Assembly: GCA_013397935.1 (NCBI GenBank)
Contig: VZRN01000791.1
Location: 186,001 to 250,000 of the forward strand
Reading direction: 5' to 3'
DNA length: 64,000 nt
Source of the DNA: Dasyornis broadbenti
Taxonomy: Eukaryota > Chordata > Aves > Passeriformes > Dasyornithidae
Part shown: positions 41,801-53,800 of the stretch, piece by piece
Layout of the letters: each line of letters starts with the position of its first letter
Numbering within the stretch: position 1 is the first letter of the stretch
Position numbers and translations under genes: made by a program
The notes under the pieces: model-generated
What the model saw: only the letters and a program-made list of their open reading frames with translations
Told to the model about the DNA's origin: nothing
Databases searched by the model: none

Positions 41801-44800
41801 TAAAAGAGTAAGCTCTTGATTGTAGTTGTTCTGTAAAATTATGTTGTCATGTAGGAAGTAAACCTTAGTATAATTAATAGGTAATTACGCTTCAGTGATG
41901 CCCTGTCTATACATACTTTGGAGTATTTCACCATTCTTATAATTAAAAAAATCCTCAACAAAAATTAGTGGGTTTAGCAGGCCCATATAGAGTAAATGTC
42001 ATATTTTCCACCCGCAGGGAGAAACAGAAGGTATAAGAAGCTCAGATACTTATGTAATGACAGATGTGAGACGAAATGCAACAGGAGAATACAAGTGCTC
42101 TCTGACTGACAAAAGCATGATGGACTCGACCACCATCACTGTGCACTGTAAGTCATTGCATTTTGCACTCCTAGGTAGGATACAAACTAATCTTGGACCT
42201 TTTGGGATGGTCTCTCTGCTTTGTATGTAGCTTAGAGCAGTCACCTACAGGTGAAGTGGTTGGTTTTAAGTAGATCATATCTGTTTGAAAATCTTGGCTT
42301 TCTCAATTCATTGGCCTAGATAAAGTTCTACTTTATGTAACTTGTATGGTTCTATTACACTGTCACATACAGTGAGAATTTTGGTGTTTTATATTTCACT
42401 CATGTGAACGTATATAGGGCAAAGTATTCTCTTCCAGCTATGCCTCAGAATGTACACAAACATGCAAGCACAGGGATATGCCTGCAGGTCATTCTTCATA
42501 GTCAAGTTCACATTTCCTCAATGAGGTTAACACGTAAGGAGTCTAGAAAAGGGACTTAGGAAGTCGTTATGTTCACATAGGAAAAATTGTTGGTTTTTTT
42601 TTTAACTTTTCCCAGGACCATGAGAGCTACAGAGCTCAGTAAATTTTCTTTAGCTGGATACTATTTATTCACACTATTGGCAATGCTTCAAAAGCAGCCA
42701 TTGAACTGGTTGAACCATTAAAGCAATAGTTGCTTTTAAAGTCTTTGTGGAGAAAAGAGCAGGAACTCTCTCAAACTCTGCTATACTATCACAGGCTGTG
42801 AAATAAAACTTAGGCCAGGGGTAGTAGTTTTCCCCTAAAAACATTGATGGTCTGCAGTCTTCACAGTACCTTTAACAGTTTACTGGTTCAGAGGGATCCA
42901 ATGGATAATGATGTTTAAAGGCTTCCACAGTAACTATACTTTACATAAAAACAAACTTCATGTTTGTATACTTGGTTTTGATTTTTTTTTTTCTTGGAAG
43001 AGGTATAATACATGCATAATATATCTGTACCTGAATAATTACACTATTACATGTAATGAACATTTTGCTTTTAATAAGATCACCCATTGTTACCCTGCCC
43101 ACCCCTTCTGTTTGCCAAGAGGTGGGTATGTAAGATATGAAAAGAGCCCTGTGCTACTACTTCTTAACTGCTCAATTGCGAAAGTAGCTTTGTTTTGGTA
43201 TAACTGACCTTTTTATTTTTCTCCAAGTGGATTGCATGTCTACTTGTACTTTCATAAATAATTACTCTAAAGAATAGCTTCCTTAGCTCCAAATTATTTT
43301 TAACAAGCCAGTTTTCCTTTCTCTCCTATTTTGTCTGCACATTGGAAGAGCTTTACTATGCCAGAGAAGCATGTCTTTTCCAGACATGAGTCTTCCAAGT
43401 GCTGGCAGCTAGTGCAGCTACTCAGAGGTACACTCTAGTACCCTATTACGTCTCTTCACTTAGGGTGCATTTTGTTTTGTTTAGCTTTGTTTTTCCAAAA
43501 CACCTCTGTCTGCAATAAAGCCTTTTGCTTAAATGAGGTGCAGTGGCCTGGAATAGTTCTGGAATTCCTGAATGTCCAGACTATGCCCTACCTTTAATGT
43601 ACTTCAGTGTCTTGCCTTATGCTGGTCTAAAGCATTTCTGCAGCATGTAGTTTGTCCTTCAGATAATACTTACTAATGCCTTTCAAATCCTACTTTTTCT
43701 CCCTCTTCTGCTTTATTGTTTACCTTTTCACATATGGATGAATATTAACTCTGTGCTGTTAACACTGAAAAAACCTTGATTAGGAGTCAGGGCTTTTCAT
43801 TTCTTCACATCCAATCTCAGCATCTTAGATTTTTTATTTTCTTTTTAAAAAACCCAACCACAAACACAACAAAGAGCAGGCCATATAATAATTTTAATTT
43901 AAATTTGGGAAACTATTTATAGTAATTTGTTAAATTTCAACTCTAATGCTTTTTCCAAAACCAATTTTATTGAGCATTATAATTACACTGATTTCTTTCA
44001 GTGTCTAGGTAGGGAAAGCTTCTTGCTGGTATAAAAAAACATTATCATGCCATTATCCTCAAATATTTTTTGTAGAAAAATATGCTGGCTGAATACCGAG
44101 CTCCCTTTTTCCAAGATGAATGTAAATTATGAGACTCGCAGAAAGCTGAAAATTGACATTAAACCATCCAAATTACCCATAATGTTTAGGGAAATATTTT
44201 ATTTATGAAGGAAATTGAGGGGGTATGAAAGATTCCCTACCTTATCCACAGAACATAAAGGACAAACTATACAACCTGAGCTCTTGCCCTTCAGAGCAGC
44301 ATTTGTGCAGCCAGATCCCATTTTAAAGTCCAGCAGAACTCAGTGCTTGTGGTTGGCATGATTTGTCTCTCTACAGAGGGAGCAACAGAATAGGATTGAT
44401 GTTGTGGGTTTGGGGATTTTTAAAATAGGCTGTAAATTCTCTGCCAGCTCTGTTCCTTCAGTGAGTTTGCCCAGGGTCAGATGAGCAAAGCTGGCAGGGA
44501 GGGAATCGGGGTAAAAGCTGTTTACAACCACTTACAGAGATGTAGAAGCACACCCTGAGTGAGGCAAGGAAAGCACCCAGCAGTAGAGAACAGGTGTATC
44601 TTCCCTCAGTTATAAAGAAGCAATTCTTTCAACTCACAGTCCCCTTTCATTATCTATTGCTATGGGTATTTGAGCAACTTGGCCCAGTGTTGGTGTCCCT
44701 GCCCATGGTAGGGGGTTGGAAGTAGGTGATCTTTTAGGTCTCTTCAGCCCAAACCATTCTATGATTCTGTATTTTTTTTTCTGCACAGAAAACCTTGTAT

Positions 44801-47800
44801 GGAGTAAGTAGGTCTATGGAACTTCCTCTTTGTGATGCTTTCCTTTCTGCTAAAATGTGTTTTCTGGGGAAATAGGTCTGCAAATCATTGAGTAAATTAA
44901 AGGTCTTAGGAGTTTAGCATTTGTGTTTCTCTATAGATATTTTTGTAACCTTGTCTTGACTTTTCTCTTCTTGCCATAAAGCCATTGAAAATACAGGGGA
45001 AATCACCTTTTGAATGTTGCAGGGAAAAATCTATTCTCAAGATACTAGGAGAACTTTCTGGTTGCCTGCTAGTATATTTATGGAGTTCAGACAACAGGCA
45101 AGTCCTGCATAGTTTTCCCAACTGTAGCACAGTATTCCATCAGAGGCCTTCTTTAAATGCTGGGAGTCTGTCCTCATTGTGCCACAGTTTCCAAAATGAA
45201 ATGTATGCTCCAGTCTTGGCTCCATTAATTCCATACTTCTCTCACCTGATGTGGTGATACGTGCAGAATGCACTGTTTGTGACTTCCCTGCCCTACTTGG
45301 TATGCAAAGACAGCACTGAAATCAATGCAAGGCTTCCAGTGAGATCATATTAAGAGCTAGCATATAGTGAGAATGGTGCCTGATGAGGAGCTTGTTTCTG
45401 AAGAACATTTCAAAGCCAAACGGGAAATGTACAGAAAATTCTCACAGAATTTTTTTTTTTTCAATGGAGGGAAAAATTTAATTTTGACAGTCTTCTATAT
45501 GCAAGAAATGCTTTCTCCTCATACTTCTGTACCAAAGAGAGATTAGTTACTAAGTGGAGAGGTAAAGGTAACTACATTTCTTAGTGGACCCTACAGATAA
45601 ACTGGCAGAAAATTAAGCTAAATCAAGTTGCTCATGTAGAGTTCCTAGAGGGATTCTATGTTAAACAGTAGCCTAATTCTCTCTTGCCTCGTAAGTCGTA
45701 CAAATACTGCTCTGAGTTATGTAGTTCATCTCATACACTGTGAATTTTCCTGAACTATTTCAGGCTTGCTATAGCAACCAAGACCATGGTGTGAGGGATT
45801 GCAGTCCCAGTTTCACCATACAAAGGGACCAGCAGGGAACAGTCATACTACCCTGGAGGAAGACTGGGCTGAAGACTACTCTGGGCTCAGTGTCAGTCTT
45901 GCCTGAGATGAAGGCAAAAACTTCTATGAGTTTTTGCTTCTTATGGCAAATGTGAAAGGAATGCCTTCTGAATGGTCTTTGGTGATCTCTTGGGTTTGAG
46001 GTGCTGTCTTGCTTCAAAGAATGAAAGGTTTAAGGAAATTCGTGAAGGAAAAGAAAAAGATCTTAACTTTTTCTTCAACCACCCCTGTGCCTTGGTAGAA
46101 TATATTTAAGGGTAACAGAGCAAGAAGAAACGTCCCATATGCCATCCGAATCTATGTACTGCTCATTGGAGGAGTCTTGTTATTTTATTTTATTTATTTT
46201 GTTTTTTCTTTCTTCTGGAAGCTACAGGAGAATAGTTTGCTTCCATTTACTGGTTTCAGGAGGAGGAAGAGACTCCCCATAGGAATACAGAAACGAGATG
46301 CCATTTTATTTCATCAAGATCTTTGACCCATTCACATATACAAGTAGAGTTCTTGTGACCTCTCGGACAAGACATTGGGCTTGTAACACACATAATAATG
46401 CTGCAGACTGGTAGTACAGGCTGAACTGTAGCTGTTCCCTGAAGTTCTACCTTTAATTACAATGGTGTTCCCAGGGCAAGCACTGATTGAAGCCAGTAGT
46501 GAAGTTCATTGTTTTGTTAAGGAAAACTCACTTTCCTCTACTGTGATTTTTGTCTCAAGCTTTTTTAAAATTCTGCTTAAAAGCCAAAAGGAGGCTTTGC
46601 AGTCCTTTTCCAGCAAGTACTATATTTGTGTTGAAGTCACGTGTAGTCATGTGTACATGCATCTGTGACAATCATACAACCAGGCTTACAAGCAAGATGC
46701 TGTCAGAGGGGAAGCAAAACAGCTTTGCTTTTCTTTAACTGTAGGATTAAAATTTAAAAAATGACCAGCCCACCAATTCCTTATACTAAGAAAAATCTAC
46801 AGCAGTGTTTCCTGATGTTTCTGTTACTGGCTCTCACCCTGCCTTGTGTCAAACACAGCTATCACTGACTACAATTTCCCTGGAGCTTAAACATGTCAGG
46901 CAGAGCTTGGGCTCCTTTTTGAGGTACACAAAAATGGCGTTTTAAGTTACAAATGAGAACAAATAAAGGGCTTCTTGTGCAGACCCCAACTCTTCAGACT
47001 TCTTACCTCTTTAGTCAGTATCATGTCTCATATACCCTCTTTGACCATCTTCATCCCCTTCAGATTCTCAGGACGAAAATTACCTAGTTTTATCACACTA
47101 AAGGAAGGTACCCCCTGTCCTCCTGCCTTTTCCTCCACAATTACTGTTTAGGATAACCTCTCCCCACCTACACTGCTTCTCCCCTGAAGATGCATTTCTA
47201 CCTCGCCCATAGTAAGCTACCCTCACAGCATTGTGTCCTTCCCTTTTCAACATGGACGTACTGCTATGTGAAGTACTTCTTCAGCTCCTTGTGCTTACTC
47301 TGTCATTCTTTCAGCAGAACAAGGTGAAAAAAAACGTATCCATTTGTCTAGTGATTAGTGAGGTTTTGCTTTTCCTTTTAGCCTATAATTACAGCAAAAA
47401 TATGAATGTTCTTCAATGCCTATTTTAGAATAATTCTCTCATCTCTCTTCCTTGTAAAATTGACTTAGATTTTATTGAAGAAATGAAATCTTGAATTTAA
47501 TGAGTGCAATTAGTCACATTTTCTTTTCTTGATAAGCCTCTGAAATGGGCCATGCTTTCTAAGATTAACTTTTTACAAATGTTCTTTCTATCCCAGATTT
47601 GGATTTGCAGCTTACACCTAGTGGGGAAGTCACAAAACAGATTGGAGAGGCTCTGCCTGTGTCATGCACAATTTCTTCTAGTAGAAATGCAACTGTGTTT
47701 TGGATAAAGGTCAGTAACTCATCTATTTCATACTTCATCTCAGTGTTCTCTTCGTATTACTGCTGCTACTTCAGTGTTTTGAAAGGAAGGAAGGAAGTTG

Positions 47801-50800
47801 TTCATTGGGCTTTTTAAAGAATATTGTTAAAATGGGTCTTACGCATATGGTTAAAATGAGATCTACTCACTCACATTGATGACTGAAAATCATTTACTGT
47901 AATTATCAGCTCAGCTTTCAAATGGAGAGAATTAAGGCATATTGTAACACAAATACAACTTTTTTGCAATAGTCTATACAAAAGCCCCTTTGAGAATAAC
48001 ATTTCGCTAAGAAAAAACACCCATTTGTAGGAATTCTGGTACATTTTCTGAGGTGAGCTTAGTCTTGCTTCTGGTAAACATAACAAAAGGGCAAGAGTTG
48101 AGAGGTCAGATGGTGAAAAACTTAGCTATTGAAGAAGGTGGCTTTATACTAAACCTGTAGTGCAGGAAACCTGAAGTAATGATGCCTAATGGTTGTTTAT
48201 GAGCATATATTAATCTCGTAAGCCTGGTGCAGAGGACAGTTGCTTGTGTCTCAAACATGTTTTATTACTCATAGTTTTGGCCAACCTATTAGAAAAGCTC
48301 AGAGCTAATATGATACCATCTATGCCCTTGATTTAAAAGCAGAACTGTTCAAAAAGAAAGGAGATGGCTTCTATAAATATCCAGTAGTCTCCAGTTTTCA
48401 TGTTGTATATTCAAATGTACTTACTAAGGGGAAACAGCTTAAAAGTGAGGCTCTAATTTGCACAATTTTAATTAAGGGGTTGTCAGTCTCTGTCACTTCT
48501 AACTCCTGTCTTTATCAGGACAATACCAGAATGCAAACAAGTCCATCATTTTCAAGTCTTCAGTATCAAGATGCTGGAAACTATGTCTGTGAGACTACTC
48601 TACAGGAGGTCGAAGGATTGAGGAAAAGACAGACACTTAAACTTATTGTGGAAGGTAAGCAAGCAGATAGTTATGATTATTAATTGTTCTTTTTTAATGA
48701 AATGGTTAACTGTAATATTATTCTTGTAGGAAAACCTCAAATCAAAATGACCAAGAAAACCAACACAAATAAAAGTTCTAAAACAATTATCTGCCATGTG
48801 GAAGGTTTCCCCAAACCAGCAGTGCAGTGGACAGTTACTGGCAGTGGAAGCATCCTAAATAAAGCAAGTATTTTTCTTATTACTTTATTCATCAAAAACT
48901 AGTGTATAGGAAGTGCAAATTAAAATCAAGGAACATTTTTCAGATAGTGAGATTGAAGAAAAGTCTTTTTCATTTATCTAAGATCCCCTGGCTACAAGCT
49001 GAAGCTGGAATGAAAAAGAAAAGGTTACAAATGAAATATGCATTTTTTTAAATTAAGATACTTAGTCGTTTTATCTGGGTAATGTGCTGATTTTGTCATT
49101 GCATAAATAATTTGCAAATAATGATGGACTTGTAGAACTTACACTAGAAAGCAAATAGGTACATGATGTAGGCATTAGCTGAATGAAATGTAATTAAATT
49201 TGGCATATGTGAATCAGAAGTTACATTCAGTATAGTTCTTTATGGGCTTTGTAGCTTTTATCCTAATACTTATAGTTGTTTTTGTATGGTTATACTTGTT
49301 GTTTCTCACTGGAAACAGAAGCATTATGCATTCATCCTGGGGTATAAATAAGAAGAACCCATATATAGCAGGAAAAATACCTGGAAAATAGGCAAACTGA
49401 AGTATTTTGGTATGGATTACCAAATCCCATGCAGAACATTGCCACATTTTGCCTTAGTGGGAAAAATAAGTGAGACCTCTTTACAGTCATTGGCTGGAAG
49501 TACAATGTACAGTGCTCCTGTAGATTCCATTACATTTCTTTAGGTTTTGCTTTAAGCCTACAGAAATTATGTGTAGCTGTCAACATTTGTCCATTTACTT
49601 GTGGGTATAGGACAGGAATTGTCTTGAAGCTATAGAAACAATTGTAAATAATTTTCTCTGGGTGTTGCATTAATCCAAAAATGATGTACAGCAAATTTAA
49701 GGGACAATACATCACTATTACAGTACAGATACTGCAGGTGCTACTTAGATACTTGTAGCTTGGCAAAATAATGCTTAGTGTGGAAACAGTTTGGAAAGCA
49801 GGAAACTGGAAAATTTAGAGCAATTCTTTTCCTTATAATGACATAAATGAAAACCAGCAAGGTGGAAAAAATTATGCCTTTAAAGTTTGAAATTTTCTTT
49901 AAGAATTTTGTCACTTGGAATATTTTTTAAATAGTTGAAAGAAAAGCAAATAAAGAGTGTTGTTAACTTTCTCAGAAAAAGCCTCTTTACCATTGGTCTT
50001 GCAGTATATACTATATTATCCATAACTGGATATTTTGGCCAATTTTTTTTTTCAAATATTCACATTACCATTTAATAAAATAATGCAGTATTTCTGTTGC
50101 TATTATTTGGAAAACTGAAATATTAGTTGAAAGTTATTTCCCTCTGAACATTTTCAATGTGTAATACAAGTAATGCATGTATTGTTCTTTGTGTTTTTAA
50201 AGGATACTAATCTAAATCTTTCACCTTTTCAGACAGAGGAGACAAAATATGTTAATGGGAAATTTTCCAGTAAAATTGTAATTGCTCCTGAGGAAAATGT
50301 AACTTTAACTTGCATTGCAGAAAATGAGCTAGAAAGGACTGTGACCTCCATGAACATCTCTGCTAGTGAGTGTCCTCTAAAAATCATTTCCTTAAAAGGT
50401 TACAGTTTCTCATAAAGTACCCATACATCACACTCACATGAAGAGTAGGTCTGCATAGTAATGCTGATACTAAGATATTTAACCTTTTTGTCTTAAGTCA
50501 AGCAATTGTAAATCCACTGGTTCAGTAATACCTAAAATTCTTTGATAGCTTTCTACATGAAGTCACTCAGTCTTCATGACTTTTTTGGCTAGCTACCTCT
50601 ATTTAGAAAAGTAAACAATATTACAAAATAATAGTACAACATAATAGTACAAAATACTGGAAAATGATACTTTATTTACAAGAGGTCTTGATTTACAAGA
50701 GGATACTTTATTTATCTAGAGGTCTTTATTTATTAATAAATTAACAATATCTCTTAGTCCCTAAATTCCAGACAATTATTACTAGTATGACTTGACTCAC

Positions 50801-53800
50801 AACTGAAATCAGCCATACTGGGCTTTAATCACATGTCGTGATGAATGATAGTGAGAAGCTATGGAAGGGTAGCAGAGAAATATTTCTGTCAGAAATATTT
50901 CTGACTCAATATTACAGATTTAGAGAAAGATTCTTCTAATGCATATATTGTATTTACAAAGCAAAGACTTCTATTTAAAGATGGGCTTAATTATCTCGTT
51001 TGGCAAACACTGTCACAGGTTCTGTCATTGCTGTAAATAGGTAATTAAAGGTGATAGTCAGGTCTAATCTGTGTTGTCTTTAATTTTAACATTTTTCATT
51101 TCAGTAAGTATTCCAGAATATGATGAGCCAGAGGATAGAACTGGTATGTATGGTTTTCTCTCTCTGTAACCCTTCCTTTTGATTATCTCAGTTCAAGACC
51201 TCAGTTCACTGCACAAGCCCCTTAAAGTCCCTTAAAGCTTGACTTGATTCAAAATAGCTGGTGCCATAATTGACAGATTATCACTTTCTTGAAGCTAAAA
51301 AAAACACATTTAAAGAAGAATACCTTCTTTTTTTTTTTTTTTTTCTACTTTCTGATTCCTTTTCTTGTTTCTGGTGAAAATTCTTTAGAAATGTTCTAAT
51401 GCTTTACTTTATCATAGGTCATCTCATTAACTTTTCTTCTTTGCTTCAGATGACAATAGTGAAAAGGTTAATGACCAGGCAAAGCTAATAGTGGGAATTG
51501 TGGTCGGTCTTCTGCTGGTTGCTCTGATTGCAGGTGTTGTCTACTGGCTCTATGTGAAGAAATCAAAGTAAGAATTTTTGGAAAACTTTATTCTAAACAG
51601 GAAGAAGAACAATGATAAGCAGAAATGTATGTTTACCTGTTTTCCTTTCTCTACAGCATTCCAGTAGTCTGGAGTGGGCCAAAGCTATTACAGTAGGTGC
51701 ACTTGACAGAGAAAGGAAACTTGGTACCTCTGATTGGCTTGTCCTAATGCTTAACAGGACTCATTTCCTGGAGGTGGGGTTCTAAGATTCTCCTGGATCA
51801 TAATTGTAATGAGGTCTTCTTTCCTGACAGCTGAGTCTGTGCTGACTCTTGCATTTAAATATAATACTTAATTGTGGAACCTGATGTGTGGAAATCTGTG
51901 TGGCTGTACCGGTGCTAGAAACTGGCTTCATTTAGAAATTGGCTAGCTCATTTCCTTTAAAGATGAAATAACATACAAAATAAGACTTCACCATCTCAGG
52001 GAGAAGAGAGATCCTTAATTGTTTTGTTCACATATAGTTTGAGATCTCTGAAATAAAATTGGTAAACATGGAGCTTGTGTTGCTGAAAAATCTAGAAGCT
52101 CTCATCCCAGTCCAGGTTTTAGCCATCATAGGAATACAATAGCATTTTCCAGTGAGGCCTGCTTGCTTTCAAGTTTCTTCATTGTCACAGAGGCTCACTT
52201 CAGAAAATAAATGGAAAGGTCTCAAGAAGTGACCATGTTTTTCCATCCTTTTGAAGGTGGCTATTACTGCATGCCCACATATTTGTCTCCAGGGAGAACT
52301 GAGGGCAGTCAGAAGCAGGCTTGCTTTCTGAGAGCTCTTATGGCTGCTTCTGAGAAGGGGAGGCTAAGTGGTTATGCTTAACATGCACAAATCAGTACAG
52401 GTGTAAAAGCAGTCTTATAGTTCAGTTGGTTTTAGTATGACCTTTCATTAAAACTGAAGCAAATGAAATCTAAAATATACCAGAGAGATTTTACTTTGAA
52501 CAAATGTGTTTTCACTTATGTGAAAGTACAACAAGAAATTCTCCATCTGCTAGAAAATACTCCTTTTTTGGATAATATGTACAGACTTTGTTTCATCCAC
52601 AACTGATCAGGTTTTTGAAGTTTTTCAAATACAGAATTGTTATAAATAACCCAAACACAGAACCACACTCAGATATTATACAGGCGTTATCCTTTTTTTG
52701 GTAAAAAAATTAAAAGTAAAAATAACAGTGTTCTTCTTCCCACACTTTGCTACTGTTGTAATAATGTCTAGGATAACTTTGTTTTTCCTTTTTGAATGTG
52801 TGAATGTGTAGTCATGAAACTGAGGTACACTGGTTTGGGTTTCTTTGGATGAGGTGGTTTGAGTATAACAAGGGCAGAGAAGGTAAAATATCTCTTCTCG
52901 TACTATTGAGCAGTGTGGGGGGAGCTGACAGGAATTGTAGAATATAGCATGAGATGAGTTTATGAACTACAACAATTTTTTCTGCTTCAAAGACAGGATA
53001 TAGCATATTCTAAAAGGACAACACCTCTTTTCCTCATACTCAACTTCTCTTCAAGCTTAGAGGAAAAATTAGAGCTAGAATTTATTAGACAGGTTTACTG
53101 GAAACCAAAATACCTATATAGTTAAATAATAGTTTCTGTATTTTACACATGGTTGCTGGCTTCTATACGCCTTAACTGATGTATCATCATTTACAATCTC
53201 CTGTTCTCTGTATGTATTTCATCATTTACAATCTCCTGTTCTCTGTATATATTTAAATTGATCTGTTGTTATCCTCCCCGCTTTCTGCACACCATACTTG
53301 CAGGAGCAAGCAGAATGTCAGTACCTATTCTGACAAAGCTTTCATTATGAATCATAGCGTAGAAATCAAAGAAGACCTTGCAAAAAGCACTTTACATGTC
53401 TAGACACAACCCCCATCTCCATCCAGGCCAGCAGGTAGTAGTTATTTTTTGAACCCACCCTTGACCAGTAACTCACCTAATCTCTATCCCCAAAGTGACG
53501 CCAAAGGAAAGTCTGAGAAGGCAGCAGCACAGAACTTTCCAAGTCTGCCGAGGCAAGAAAAACATTACTTTTTTTTGTTATTGGTGTTGTGGTTTGTATA
53601 ATCCTCTATTGTCTTGTCATCCACACTAAGTAGAAATTATACTTGTAACCTTGGAATAGATTCACAATAAATCACTTGTACACTTATTCACTGCCTCAGC
53701 TCCACTTGATGGAAAAGCTGATTATTGCCACATATTCTTTTCAGTGTGAATATTATCCCATAAATCAGAGACTCATCTGTATTCCACATCCTGCAACTAG

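Noticed and set aside
48864..48869. Ordinary GT donor at 48868 as the main end of exon 11
   Set aside because: It shifts the frame and gives a stop early in exon 12, whereas the GC donor at 48864 gives a junction matching known ALCAM proteins.
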